This document shows, in pieces, positions 34,288-45,619 of a stretch of DNA of 64,000 bases; position 1 is the stretch's first letter; the number at the start of each line of letters is the position of its first letter. The stretch spans positions 558,001-622,000 of the forward strand of contig NZ_NSFV01000001.1 in NCBI RefSeq assembly GCF_002295115.1. The letters are read 5' to 3'. Under the pieces are notes generated by a model. The model was not told the DNA's origin. It saw only the letters and a program-made list of their open reading frames with translations, and made no database searches. Position numbers and translations under genes: made by a program. The DNA is from Mesorhizobium sp. WSM4311. Lineage in GTDB: Bacteria; Pseudomonadota; Alphaproteobacteria; Rhizobiales; Rhizobiaceae.

Positions 34288-35748
34288 TCAGGCAATCCCG
34301 GGCTGGATACGGCCAGCAAAGCGCAGCAAGAACAGCGCGAGCAGCAGTGCCGCCAGCGCCAGGACCGTTGCCGTCTCAAAGGTGATCTGCATGCCTCGGG
34401 CGGCCGCGCCGGCGCTCAGAACATCCTGTCCTGTTCCTTGGCGAGCGCCGTTGGATGCAACCGCGAAGATGGCGCCCATCAGGGAAGCGCCGGTGACGAG
34501 GCCGAGATTGCGCGACAAATTGAGCAGGCCTGAAATGACGCCGCGCTCGCCGGCGCCGACACCGCTCACGACGGCCGCATTGTTGGACGTCTGGAACAGG
34601 GCGTAGCCGAAGCAGGTGACAGTGATGGGAACGACATAGCTGGCAATGCCGAGTTTCGTCATGGCGAGCGACAGCAGGAAGGTGCCCGTGGCGAGGCTGG
34701 TGAGCCCGGCGATCATCATCCGGTGGGCTCCGAAGCGATCGGAGAGCCGTCCGGCCAGCAGTGCCGACAGGGTCGAGACAAGCGGCCCGGTCGAAAGCAC
34801 CACGCCGACCATTGCCGCATCGAGTCCCAATCCACGCGACAGATAGAACGGAGCGACCACCAGGGTCGCCATCATCACCGTGGCGACGATGAGGCTCATA
34901 ACCAGGCTGGCGCTGAGCCGCGGATCCCTGAAGCTGGCGAGTTGGACCAGGGGGTTCTTCACCCGCTTCTGGGCGATGGCGAATAGACCGATGCCGAGAG
35001 CAGTGGCGGCCAGCAGGCCGATGTTGAGTGCGCCGAAATGGCCCCGGCCAAGCGTCATGGCCAATGCATAGGCGGCCAGCGTCAGCGCCAACAGGACAGT
35101 GCCCATCGCGTCGAACTTGCCATGAGCGGCCTGCGCGTTCTTGTTGCCGGCTGGCAAGGCACGCCAGGCGAGGGCGAAGGTCAGGAGGCCCAGCGGGACA
35201 TTAACCAGGAAAATCGCGCGCCACCCGAGGCCGGCGATCAGCAGGCCGCCGAGCGACGGACCGAGCGTCGTGCCGATCGCCGACATGGCGCCCAGCAGGC
35301 CCATGGCGCTACCGGTCCGTTCCTTGCTCACCGTCTCGGCGACAAAGGCCAGCGTCAGCGCCATCATCAGCGCCGCGCCAAGCCCCTGCACGGTCCGTGC
35401 GACGATCAGCAGCCAAAGCGTCGGCGCCAGGCCGCAGAGCACCGATGCCGACGTGAACACGGCGATGCCGCCAAGCAGCAGGGGCCGGCGCCCGAACATG
35501 TCGGCCAGCCGCCCGGCGCTGACGATCAACGTGGTGATAGCGAGGAGATAGGCCAGAACCACCCATTGGACGGCCTGGAACGACGCCCCGAACGTCTGCA
35601 TCAGCGAGGGCAGCCCGACGCTGGCAATGCTGGTTCCGAGCGACGACAACAGCGTGGCGAGCGACAGGCTTGCCAGCACCCAGCCGACCGATTGCTTCTG
35701 TTGCGAGGCTGATATCAGCCCTTCCCGATCTTGTGCGGCGACTGCCAT
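34288..35748 (-). CDS. MFS drug/solute exporter, DHA2-like
   Basis: This 486-residue protein has about 14 membrane helices. It has the MFS loop motif GRLADMFGRRPLLL (about 80) and the helix-5 antiporter-type block GPSLGGLLIAGLGWRAIFLVNVP, quoted here as a region near residues 155-180. It fits the DHA2 drug:proton antiporter branch. AGGAG five bases upstream fixes the start. It is divergent from a LysR gene, which probably controls it. Confidence 0.87.
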   Translation of the reverse strand: MAVAAQDREGLISASQQKQSVGWVLASLSLATLLSSLGTSIASVGLPSLMQTFGASFQAVQWVVLAYLLAITTLIVSAGRLADMFGRRPLLLGGIAVFTSASVLCGLAPTLWLLIVARTVQGLGAALMMALTLAFVAETVSKERTGSAMGLLGAMSAIGTTLGPSLGGLLIAGLGWRAIFLVNVPLGLLTFALAWRALPAGNKNAQAAHGKFDAMGTVLLALTLAAYALAMTLGRGHFGALNIGLLAATALGIGLFAIAQKRVKNPLVQLASFRDPRLSASLVMSLIVATVMMATLVVAPFYLSRGLGLDAAMVGVVLSTGPLVSTLSALLAGRLSDRFGAHRMMIAGLTSLATGTFLLSLAMTKLGIASYVVPITVTCFGYALFQTSNNAAVVSGVGAGERGVISGLLNLSRNLGLVTGASLMGAIFAVASNGARQGTGQDVLSAGAAARGMQITFETATVLALAALLLALFLLRFAGRIQPGIA

Positions 35749-35876
35749 GCGATCTCCTTTCCGTTCGCTCCGAAAGCGGAGCCGATGGAGATCTAATCTT
35801 GCGGATGATATGGCGGAAGGCGCAGCATCTGCATCATATCAGTGCATGAAACGCCACATCATGCTAAGATCCGCCA

Positions 35877-36767
35877 ATGACGACGCCCGATCTCAACCTG
35901 CTCTTTGCTCTCGACGTGCTGCTGGCGGAAGGCAGCGTGGCCCGCGCGGCACGCCGTCTGCGTCTCAGCCCCTCGGCGATGAGCCGGACATTGGCGCGGC
36001 TGCGCGACGCAACGGGCGATCCTTTGCTGGTCCGTGCCGGCCGCGGCCTGGTGGCGACGCCGCGCGCGGAGGAATTGCGCCGCCAAATCAGTCCTGTCGT
36101 CCAGGAGGCGGAGGCGCTGCTGCGCCCTGCCGAATTGCTTGATCTCTCAACCCTGGACAGGGTCTTCACGCTGCGCACCAATGAAGGCTTCGTCGAGGAG
36201 TTCGGGCCTCGCCTGGTCGCCCGCATCGAGGCCGAAGCGCCGGGGGTGCGGCTGCGTTTCGCGCCGAAGTCCGACAAGGATGTGATGTCGCTGCGCGACG
36301 CGGCGATCGACCTGGAAATCGGGGTTGCCGGCGAAACCGGACCCGAAGTGCGCATCCAGGCGCTGTTTCGCGACCGCTTCATCGGCGCTGTCCGATCAGG
36401 CCATCCCTTGAGCGAAGGCACGGTGACGCCCGAGCGCTATGCGGCGGGCCGGCACATCAGTGTTTCGCGGCGCGGCCGCGAGAAAGGACCGATCGACGAG
36501 GCGCTGGGCGCGCTTGGGCTGCAGCGGACGGTCGTCTGCATGGTCTCGGGTTTCTCGGCCGCGCTCGCCATGGCGCGCGCGTCGGAGCTTATCGCCAGCG
36601 TGCCCGAGCGGCACACGGCCGGCGCGCGCGCCGGCATGCACAGTTTTCGGCTGCCGGTCACGACGCTGGAAGTCACCATTTCGATGCTCTGGCATCCGCG
36701 CCTCGATGCCGATCCGGCGCAACGCTGGTTGCGCGACTGCGTGCGGGAGGTCTGTGCGGGGCGCTGA
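35877..36767 (+). CDS. LysR-family transcriptional regulator
   Basis: This 296-residue protein has an N-terminal winged helix-turn-helix (DLNLLFALDVLLAEGSVARA, LRLSPSAMSRTLARLR) and a periplasmic-binding-protein-like effector domain. It is divergent from the MFS gene over 128 bp containing TGCA-N9-TGCA-type symmetry at about 35830-35845, a plausible but weak operator. The ligand is unknown. Confidence 0.88.
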   Translation: MTTPDLNLLFALDVLLAEGSVARAARRLRLSPSAMSRTLARLRDATGDPLLVRAGRGLVATPRAEELRRQISPVVQEAEALLRPAELLDLSTLDRVFTLRTNEGFVEEFGPRLVARIEAEAPGVRLRFAPKSDKDVMSLRDAAIDLEIGVAGETGPEVRIQALFRDRFIGAVRSGHPLSEGTVTPERYAAGRHISVSRRGREKGPIDEALGALGLQRTVVCMVSGFSAALAMARASELIASVPERHTAGARAGMHSFRLPVTTLEVTISMLWHPRLDADPAQRWLRDCVREVCAGR

Positions 36768-36769
36768 GA

Positions 36770-38188
36770 TCAGCGCGCCATCGCCGCCTCGAGCACCTTG
36801 AAAATCCTCTGGTCTTCGCACTGCGCGACGTTGAAGCGCAGGAAATGGCTGGCCGTCTGCGACAGGCTGAACGCATTGCCGGGCGCCAGCACGACATTGT
36901 CGGCAAGTGCCCGGCGGGCGACTTCGGCCGCGTCAACGCCATCGGGGAGCCTGCACCACAGGAACAGGCCGGCCGGCTGGTCGATCCAGGGCGTGATGCC
37001 GATCGCCTTCAGCCGGGCGCCGGTCTCGGCCATGGCGCGCGCCAGCCTGGCGCGCAGCAGATCCATATGCTTGCGGTAACTGCCGTCCTTCAGCAGGGTC
37101 AGCACCAATTCGGCGGCCAGGCGTCCGCCGCCGAAAGTGGTAGCGATCTTGAGGTCGGTCAGGCCCTCGATCCAGTCGCGGGGCGCGGCGATGAACCCGC
37201 AGCGCACCGACGCCGACAGCGTCTTGGAGAAGCTGCCGATGTGGACGACGCGGTTCAGGCCATCGAATGCCGCCAGCCTCGGGGCAGGGGCATGTCCGAA
37301 ATCGGCGAAGATGTCGTCCTCGACAATGGTGAGGTCCGACTGGTCGGCGAGCTTCAGCAAACGGTGTGCCGTAACCGGCGACAGGATCGCGCCGGTCGGG
37401 TTGTGGATGGCGGAGTTGGTGATGTAGAGGCGCGGCCGGTGCTCGGCGAGCGCCTGCGCGAACAGCTCGATATCGGGCCCCGACGGCGTATAGGGCACGC
37501 TGACGACCTTGGCGCGGTGGGCGCGCAGCAAAGCGTGGAAATTGAAATAGCAGGGATCGTCGACCAGCACGGTGTCGCCAGGCTCGATCAGGAACCGGCA
37601 TAGGAGGTCGATGGCCTGCGTGCCCGATTCGGTCAGCATGATCTGTTCAGGCGAGACTTCGATGCCATGCCCGGCCATGCGCCGCGCCAAGAGTTGCCGC
37701 AGCGGCGGCAGCCCAAGCGGCGTGCCGTAGTCGGCAAGCGCGACATCATCGGCGCGCGCTGCCGTGCGGAGTGCGCGCCGCAGCCCGGCCTGCGGCATCC
37801 AGGAGGCCGGCAGCCAGCCGCAGCCGGGTTTCAACACCTCGTCGCCGGCGTCCAGCGACTGGCGCGAGACCCAGAGCGGATCGACGGCACGGTCGAGCCG
37901 GGGACCGATCTCGGCCAGGGACAACGGTGCCAGCGAGCCGGCGGCGTAGAAGCCCGAGCCCGGCCGGGAGCGGATCGTGCCTTCGGCGGCGAGCCGCTCA
38001 TAGGCCTCGACCACGGTGGATTTGGACACCTGCATGGATTGGGCGAAGGCGCGGATCGACGGCAGCCGTGCTCCCGGCGTCAGGCTGCGCGCGGCGATCC
38101 GCTGGCGAATGGCCGCAATGACGCTTTCGACCAGAGTGGGGGCGCCAAGGGTTCGCGCGCCATCAGTTTCCAAGGCGAGGTCGGTCAT
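36770..38188 (-). CDS. MocR-type GntR/aminotransferase regulator
   Basis: The 472-residue fusion has an N-terminal GntR winged helix (about 20-85; LPSIRAFAQSMQVSKSTVVE) and a class I aminotransferase domain with the PLP Lys in SFSKTLSASVRCGF. MocR/PdxR proteins sense PLP or amino-group ligands. It is divergent from an EamA exporter gene over ~100 bp, the usual layout for control of a transporter. It ends only 2 bp from the converging LysR gene. Confidence 0.9.
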   Translation of the reverse strand: MTDLALETDGARTLGAPTLVESVIAAIRQRIAARSLTPGARLPSIRAFAQSMQVSKSTVVEAYERLAAEGTIRSRPGSGFYAAGSLAPLSLAEIGPRLDRAVDPLWVSRQSLDAGDEVLKPGCGWLPASWMPQAGLRRALRTAARADDVALADYGTPLGLPPLRQLLARRMAGHGIEVSPEQIMLTESGTQAIDLLCRFLIEPGDTVLVDDPCYFNFHALLRAHRAKVVSVPYTPSGPDIELFAQALAEHRPRLYITNSAIHNPTGAILSPVTAHRLLKLADQSDLTIVEDDIFADFGHAPAPRLAAFDGLNRVVHIGSFSKTLSASVRCGFIAAPRDWIEGLTDLKIATTFGGGRLAAELVLTLLKDGSYRKHMDLLRARLARAMAETGARLKAIGITPWIDQPAGLFLWCRLPDGVDAAEVARRALADNVVLAPGNAFSLSQTASHFLRFNVAQCEDQRIFKVLEAAMAR

Positions 38189-38294
38189 CTGTACTGCTCA
38201 ATATGCCATTACAGTTTCGTAGAATTGTACCGCATTGTCTCTGGCCGCGCCACGGGCATCTGCCCGATAGAAGGCGAAAGCAATGGAGCCTGCA

Positions 38295-39158
38295 ATGGAC
38301 AAGACCGCGAGCGGCTGGGTGAATGGATTTATCGGCGTGCTGATCTTCAGCGGCTCGCTGCCGGCGACGCGTGTGGCGGTCATGGATTTCGACCCGACCT
38401 TCGTGACATCAGCCCGGGCCGCGATTGCCGGACTGCTTGGCCTGGCGATGCTGCTGCTGTTCCGGGAGAAACGTCCGCAGCGCGGCGATCTGGTGTCGCT
38501 GGTGATCGTGGCGCTGGGCGTGATCGTCGGCTTTCCCTTGCTGACGGCATTGGCGCTCAAGCACATCACCTCGGCCCATTCGATCATCTTCATCGGCCTG
38601 TTGCCGCTGGCGACCGCGATCTTCGGCGTGCTGCGCGGCGGCGATCGCCCTCGTCCGGCATTCTGGCTGTTTTCGTGCATCGGCAGCGCGCTGGTCGCCG
38701 GTTTCGCGCTGGCGCAGGGCGTGACCGCCTCGCCGGTCGGTGATGGCCTGATGCTCGCCGCCGTCGTCGTCTGCGGCCTGGGCTATGCCGAGGGCGCCGC
38801 GCTGTCGCGCAGGCTTGGCGGCTGGCAAGTGATCTGCTGGGCGCTGACGCTGTCGCTGCCGATCATGCTGGTGCTGACTTTCGCGACCCTGCCGCCATCC
38901 TTTGCCGGCATCGGCTCCAACGCCTGGATCGGGCTCGCCTATGTCTCCCTGTTCAGCATGCTGATCGGCTTCGTCTTCTGGTATCGCGGCCTGGCGCAAG
39001 GCGGCATTGCGGCGGTGGGCCAGTTACAGCTGCTGCAGCCCTTCTTTGGCCTGGCGCTCGCGGCAACCCTCCTGCACGAGCAGGTCAGCCCGCTGATGGT
39101 GGTCGTCACGCTCGGCGTGGTGGCATGTGTGTTCGGGGCGAAGAAGTTCGCGCGGTAG
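38295..39158 (+). CDS. EamA/DMT-family exporter
   Basis: This 287-residue protein has ten predicted membrane helices in two EamA repeats (PTFVTSARAAIAGLLGLAML; later AYVSLFSMLIGFVFWYRGLA). Relatives export amino acids or other small metabolites. GGAG six bases upstream favours the ATG at 38295 over one four codons earlier. Probable control by the divergent MocR gene suggests an amino compound as substrate; this is inference. Confidence 0.87.
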   Translation: MDKTASGWVNGFIGVLIFSGSLPATRVAVMDFDPTFVTSARAAIAGLLGLAMLLLFREKRPQRGDLVSLVIVALGVIVGFPLLTALALKHITSAHSIIFIGLLPLATAIFGVLRGGDRPRPAFWLFSCIGSALVAGFALAQGVTASPVGDGLMLAAVVVCGLGYAEGAALSRRLGGWQVICWALTLSLPIMLVLTFATLPPSFAGIGSNAWIGLAYVSLFSMLIGFVFWYRGLAQGGIAAVGQLQLLQPFFGLALAATLLHEQVSPLMVVVTLGVVACVFGAKKFAR

Positions 39159-39178
39159 TTCGGGAAGCGCCCCCCCGC

Positions 39179-40219
<1,041 letters not shown>

Positions 40220-40243
40220 CGGTCACTCCACCCCTGCGCGATA

Positions 40244-40343
40244 GATCGGTTCATCGCTTCATGGAAACGAAGAACCACTCTATCTCATTGTTTTGACGCA
40301 ATCCCAGACGGAAAACCGCATCACACTTTTCCTGGAATTGCTC
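40244..40343. repeat. RIME-like intergenic palindromic element
   Basis: It shares the order of palindromes of the copy at 26614-26713, including CGGAAAACCG followed by CACACTTTTCCTGGAATTGC. It lies upstream of the alcohol dehydrogenase gene. Confidence 0.85.
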
Positions 40344-40525
40344 CGGGGAAACGATAGCCGATTCCCTGGCCGGTCAAGCGGAAATCGATTCCGCCAGCCT
40401 GACCAGTCTGCTGAACCGGCCAGGGTCAGCCGTTTTCCCGGTTGAGGAAATCCGCGAGCATTGTGTCGCCGGGGCGGGCGGCTACATGATCTTCTACTCG
40501 CTCGGCGCGTCGGCAGTAGCAGCCT
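40344..40525. other. Intergenic stretch beside the RIME element
   Basis: A plus-strand frame stays open through this stretch and has coding-like composition, but it has no start codon or family match. It may be a gene remnant. No intact gene is supported. Confidence 0.35.
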
Positions 40526-41176
40526 TTACTCCGCATCGATCTGGTTCTGCGGAGCGGCTGTCTGGAAAGCTGGCAGTGCCATGCAGGCGGCGTTGATGCG
40601 GGTGATCGTCGGGTAAGGGGTCAGGTCGACGCCGAAACGGGCGTTGCTGGTGATCTGTGCCGCCAGGCAGATATCGGCCAGCCCCGCCGCCTCGCCGTGG
40701 CAGAATGTTCCGGTCTGAGGCGAGGAAGCCAGAATCTTTTCAAGTGGCTGAAAGCCTTCGTTCACCCAGTGGCGGAACCAGTTGGTGATGTCCTGGTCGC
40801 CGGCACCGAACAAGGTGCGCAGCGAGGTCAGCACGCGCAGATTGTTCACCGGGTGGATGTCGCAGGCGATCATCTGCGCCAGCATTCGCACGCGCGCCCG
40901 GCCAAGCGGGTCCTTCGGCAGCAGCGGCGGCGCGGGCTGGATCTCGTCGAGATACTCGATGATCGCCAGCGACTGCGTCAAAAGCGTGCCGTCGTCGAGC
41001 ACCAATGCCGGCACCAGCCCCTGCGGGTTGACCGCGAGATAGGCCGGCTCCAGATGCTCGCCATGGCGCAGATGATGCGGGACATAGTCATAGCTCAGCC
41101 CCTTCATCTCCAGCGCGATCCGCACCCGGTAGGAGGTGGAGGAGCGGAAGTAATTGTGCAGGACGATGTCGCTCAT
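40526..41176 (-). CDS. maiA: Maleylacetoacetate/maleylpyruvate isomerase (zeta-class GST)
   Basis: The 216-residue GST-fold protein has the zeta-class signature SSTSYRVRIAL (Ser residues bind glutathione) near the N-terminus and the later NPQGLVPAL and ACDIHPVNNLRVL blocks. It isomerises maleylacetoacetate or maleylpyruvate to the fumaryl form. Just upstream on the same strand is an FAH-family hydrolase that could take the next step, so the pair serves tyrosine or gentisate breakdown. Confidence 0.87.
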   Translation of the reverse strand: MSDIVLHNYFRSSTSYRVRIALEMKGLSYDYVPHHLRHGEHLEPAYLAVNPQGLVPALVLDDGTLLTQSLAIIEYLDEIQPAPPLLPKDPLGRARVRMLAQMIACDIHPVNNLRVLTSLRTLFGAGDQDITNWFRHWVNEGFQPLEKILASSPQTGTFCHGEAAGLADICLAAQITSNARFGVDLTPYPTITRINAACMALPAFQTAAPQNQIDAE

Positions 41177-41186
41177 GGCCTGTCAT

Positions 41187-41885
<699 letters not shown>

Positions 41886-42110
41886 GGCGGTCTCTGCGTT
41901 GGATATCAGGACGATGGCGGCACCTTCGGCCGATTTCGGAGACCGGGCAAGGCGTCGCTTTTCATAAAGCACGGGCTTTGCCCGGCCGTATAAGGAATTC
42001 AGGGTCCCCATCACATTTGCAGCGACCTATCAACCGGCGATAGACTATTTGCTAATAATCCGGCCATGGTCGCGGGACTATGGTGTGGCAGGTAAACCGG
42101 AACGAGCCAC

Positions 42111-42794
42111 ATGACAGTCCCCAACGATCGCGCCCGGTTCCTGATCATCGACGACCATCCGCTGTTTCGCGAGGCGCTGCATAGCGCCGTTCAGATGGCC
42201 TATCCGGAGGTCGACACGGTCGAGGCACGCTCGATCGCAGAGGCGCTCGATCTCCTGGCCGACGCCAAGCCTTTCGACCTTGCGCTGCTCGATCTCTCAA
42301 TGCCCGACGTGCACGGCTTCGACGGGCTGCTGCAGCTCAGGACCCGCTATCCTCGCCTGCCGGTGGTGATCGTATCGGGCTATGAGGAGCCGCGGATCAT
42401 TTCCGAGGCGCTGTCCTATGGCGCTGCCGGCTTCATCCCGAAATCGGCGCGCAAGAGCGATCTGGCCGCCGCCATCCGTTCGGTGATGGACGGCGCGATC
42501 TATGTGCCGGAAACCTATGAAGGCCAGCCGGCGGACGCCGACAGCGTCGATCGCGCCGACATGGTCCAGCGCCTGTCCAAGCTGACGCCGCAGCAGTTGC
42601 GCGTGCTGCAGATGCTGCGCCAGGGCCTGCTCAACAAGCAGATCGCCTACGAACTGCAGGTCGGCGAGACCACGGTGAAGGCGCATGTCTCGGAGATCCT
42701 GCGCAAGCTCAACGTCTACAGCCGCACGCAAGCGGTGATCGAGGTTTCGAAGCTGGATAATGCGGAGCTTTTCAGGGATCAGGCTGGGTTTTGA
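42111..42794 (+). CDS. NarL/LuxR-type response regulator
   Basis: The 227-residue protein has a receiver domain with acidic pair DDHP near residue 14, phospho-acceptor Asp61 (LLDLSMPD) and Lys in FIPKSARKSD. A LuxR helix-turn-helix follows (LTPQQLRVLQMLRQGLLNKQ; TTVKAHVSEILRKLNV). It converges with the NahK-like kinase gene 30 bp away and is the obvious partner. Confidence 0.9.
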   Translation: MTVPNDRARFLIIDDHPLFREALHSAVQMAYPEVDTVEARSIAEALDLLADAKPFDLALLDLSMPDVHGFDGLLQLRTRYPRLPVVIVSGYEEPRIISEALSYGAAGFIPKSARKSDLAAAIRSVMDGAIYVPETYEGQPADADSVDRADMVQRLSKLTPQQLRVLQMLRQGLLNKQIAYELQVGETTVKAHVSEILRKLNVYSRTQAVIEVSKLDNAELFRDQAGF

Positions 42795-42824
42795 TCTTTT
42801 ACCTCCATGTCAGGGGGTATGGAG

Positions 42825-44165
42825 CTAAGCCAGCAAATGCGCCAGCAGTGCCCGCAACTGCGCCGGTTTCAGCGGTTTGCGCATCAGTTCGATGCCGTCG
42901 GCGCGCGCGGCCTTGGCGACGGCTTCGGAACTGTCGGCGGTGACGATCAGCGCCGGAACGGCGCGGCCGAGATAGTCGCGGACTTCCGATATGGTGGCGG
43001 TGCCGAGGTCACCGCCGTCGAGATGCTGGTCGGCAATGACGATGTCAGGCACCCAGTCGGTATCGCCGAGCAGGTCAAGCGCATCGTCGGTCGAGGTCGC
43101 TGCCCGCACCAGGCATTGCCAGCGCTCGAGCAGGAAGGTCATGGCCTCCAGCACCTCGGCGTCGTTCTCGACCAGCAGCACCTTGGTGCCGAACAGGCCG
43201 TAGCCGCGCGACCGCTCCAGGCTGGTGGCGCTGGCGATGGCGTCGGCGGGGGCGCCGATGCCGACCGGGACATCGATATGGAAGATCGTGCCGCGCCCGA
43301 CCTTTGACGAGAAGGTCACGGGGTGGCCGAGGGCGCCGGCCATGCGGCGCACGATGGCAAGCCCGAGCCCCAGGCCGCCGCCGTCGAGCCCCGCATTGGC
43401 GGGCAAGGTGCCGCGATGGAATTCCTCGAACACCGCCTCGCGCTGGTCCTCGGGGATGCCGCAGCCGGTATCGGCGACGTCGATGCGGATCGTATCGCCG
43501 CGATGCCTGGTGCCGACGAGCACGCCACCCGAGCGGGTATAGCCCAGCGCGTTGGAGAGGATGTTCTGCAGGATGCGGCGCAGCAGCGTGCGGTCGGAGC
43601 GGACCACGGCATTGACCGGCCGGAATTTCAGCGACAGCCGCTTCATTTCCGCGACCGGCTGGAAATCCGAGCGCAGCGACGAGAACAGCGCCTCCAGGTT
43701 GACGTCGCCGATGTCGGGGTGCACCACGCCGGCGTCGAGCTTGGAAATATCGAGCAGGGTGCGCAGCAGGTCCTCCATCGTCTCCAGCGAGCGCTCGACC
43801 TGCCGCACCAGCTTCCTGCCTTCGTCGCTGGTCTGCACCTCGGCGAGCGCCGAGACGGACAGATGAGCCGCGTTCAGCGGCTGCAGCACGTCATGGCTGG
43901 CGGCGGCGAGGAACCTCGTCTTGGACAGGTTCGCGAACTCGGCGTTTTCCTTGGCGGCGCTGAGGTCGATGTTGGACTGTTCCAGCCGCCGCAAGGTCGA
44001 GTGCAACTCCTCGGTGCGCATGCGCACCCGGTTTTCGAGCGAGATGGCGGTCTGGAACAGCGAGAAGGCATTGCCTTGCTGGTCCATCGAGCGCTCGACG
44101 CGGCTGACCAGGGCGGCATTGATCTTCTTCAGTTTTTCGAGGTCGTTTATATCCTTGAGCGGCAT
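42825..44165 (-). CDS. Hybrid sensor histidine kinase, NahK-like
   Basis: About 446 residues: an N-terminal coiled coil (about 20-80) with no membrane segment or PAS domain; an H box AASHDVLQPLNAAHL; ATPase boxes (NILSNALGYT, DTGCGIPE, GGGLGLGLAIVRRM); and a C-terminal receiver with Asp in DIVIADQHLDGGD. The kinase lacks its own sensory domain, so input probably comes from the FIST protein encoded directly upstream. The start at 44165 lies four bases after the FIST stop. P. aeruginosa NahK is likewise co-encoded with the FIST protein NosP. Confidence 0.88.
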   Translation of the reverse strand: MPLKDINDLEKLKKINAALVSRVERSMDQQGNAFSLFQTAISLENRVRMRTEELHSTLRRLEQSNIDLSAAKENAEFANLSKTRFLAAASHDVLQPLNAAHLSVSALAEVQTSDEGRKLVRQVERSLETMEDLLRTLLDISKLDAGVVHPDIGDVNLEALFSSLRSDFQPVAEMKRLSLKFRPVNAVVRSDRTLLRRILQNILSNALGYTRSGGVLVGTRHRGDTIRIDVADTGCGIPEDQREAVFEEFHRGTLPANAGLDGGGLGLGLAIVRRMAGALGHPVTFSSKVGRGTIFHIDVPVGIGAPADAIASATSLERSRGYGLFGTKVLLVENDAEVLEAMTFLLERWQCLVRAATSTDDALDLLGDTDWVPDIVIADQHLDGGDLGTATISEVRDYLGRAVPALIVTADSSEAVAKAARADGIELMRKPLKPAQLRALLAHLLA

Positions 44166-44169
44166 CTTG

Positions 44170-45339
44170 TCATTCTGCAGCCTGGCGTTCGCCAAAGGCA
44201 ATGCCGGTGAAGGTCTGGTTCAAATGCATCGACCGGTACTGTTCGCCATAGGTGCCGAAGCCGACGACATTGTTGACCCGGTAGAGTTCCGAAATATCAC
44301 GAAAGACCTGCCGGTTGCGCGCATCGAGCCGGCGCAGCACGCAGTCGAAGCCGAGGATCAGGTCGATGCCGCCAAGCCTCGCCTCGACCTCGCGCAGGGC
44401 CGCGCGTGTCGATTCCACCATGTCCTTGGGTTGGGCGATCGACAGCACGACGCCGTCGTCGATGGCGCAGAAGAACGACAGCGAGCCGTCCGCGTGCATC
44501 CTCTGGATCGAGCGGCAATAATATTCACCGCCCACCTTCACCACGACCGGGTGCGAGGCGAAGCTCAGCGGCGTCAGGGTCTGCGGGACGATACCGACGG
44601 AAGCGGCATATTCTTCTGCCGCGTTGGTGGCGTTGAACTCGCGTACGATGCGGTGATCGGCATCGGACGCCGTGACCACCAGTTTTTCGTCGGTCGGCAC
44701 GAAATTGTCGGTCTTGAAGACGTGGAACGGAATTTCCGTGGCGATCAGCACGATGATGGCGCTGTCCGAGGTGACCCTGCCATTCGAGATCAGGCGCGTC
44801 GTCTCGAATTTCAGGTCATCGCCGGCCGAGCCGCCGAGCAGGGGTATGTCGTCAAGACCCCAATGGATGGCAGAGCTGACCGCTTCCTCGGCATAGGACA
44901 GCCCGTCGATGAAGCAGAGCGCGAAGGTGTTCCTGGTCCGCTCGCCGCCCACCCGGACGCGCAGCGTGCGCCGCAAGGCCTCGACCTCGCCGGTGATCCT
45001 GTCCATGCCCGACGAGGATAGATTGTCCACCATGGCGCTGACCGCGGTGAACGACGCCGAGGGAAGCAGCATCGCCAGCATGTGGCCTTCCTCGAGCCCC
45101 TGCGGCGTGATCTCGCCGGCGGTGGAGCAGCCAGCATGGTGAAGCCCCGGCGCATACGCCGAGAGCGCCCGCGACAGGGCGCCGGCCTCGACAAGGCTTT
45201 GGGAGAAGAACACGAGGGCAAAGCCGGCGTCGATTGCCGCGGCCTCGCTGGCGACCGCGCGAGCGAAAGCAACCGGGTCGGGCTCGTCCGTGGTCAGCGC
45301 CGACAGGCCGCAAGCGTAGCGCGTCCGTGAACTGGTCAG
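44170..45339 (-). CDS. FIST-domain sensor protein, NosP-like
   Basis: About 389 residues spanning FIST_N and FIST_C domains (HHAGCSTAGEI, FIDGLSYAEE, IPLLGGSAGDDLKFE, VGFGTYGEQY). NosP proteins of this family are haem-binding NO sensors that govern a co-encoded histidine kinase. The frame extends well past the first GTG (45213), which would cut into the first beta strand. Upstream in frame there is no ATG, GTG or TTG before the stop at 45388-45390. A CTG at 45339 with GGGAG seven bases upstream gives a full-length N-terminus. The start is therefore unusual, or a sequence error hides it. Confidence 0.78.
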   Translation of the reverse strand: MTSSRTRYACGLSALTTDEPDPVAFARAVASEAAAIDAGFALVFFSQSLVEAGALSRALSAYAPGLHHAGCSTAGEITPQGLEEGHMLAMLLPSASFTAVSAMVDNLSSSGMDRITGEVEALRRTLRVRVGGERTRNTFALCFIDGLSYAEEAVSSAIHWGLDDIPLLGGSAGDDLKFETTRLISNGRVTSDSAIIVLIATEIPFHVFKTDNFVPTDEKLVVTASDADHRIVREFNATNAAEEYAASVGIVPQTLTPLSFASHPVVVKVGGEYYCRSIQRMHADGSLSFFCAIDDGVVLSIAQPKDMVESTRAALREVEARLGGIDLILGFDCVLRRLDARNRQVFRDISELYRVNNVVGFGTYGEQYRSMHLNQTFTGIAFGERQAAE

Positions 45340-45619
45340 CGGCGTTCTCCCGCATTTCCTCCGACGCTCTTTTATACGCGGCTGTTTTTACAGGCTTCTG
45401 GCGCGCAGGCGTCGAAGGATATTGTTGCTTCCAATCGGTGTTTTGGCAATGGGGTGAGGGGAATGTGCCTCCGGCCGTGGCCATGACCGAAAGTACAATG
45501 ATCCGCCTTTTCCGTCGCGCTGTTTTTTGTGCGTTGTGCGGTGTACGAATAACGCATGGCCGAAGTGCCAGCGGCGCGTCGGCAGCGTGATGACCAAGGT
45601 TGATACCCAGGGAGGATTC

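Noticed and set aside
40344..40525. Open plus-strand frame with coding-like composition
   Set aside because: No start codon and no recognisable family; kept only as a possible remnant.
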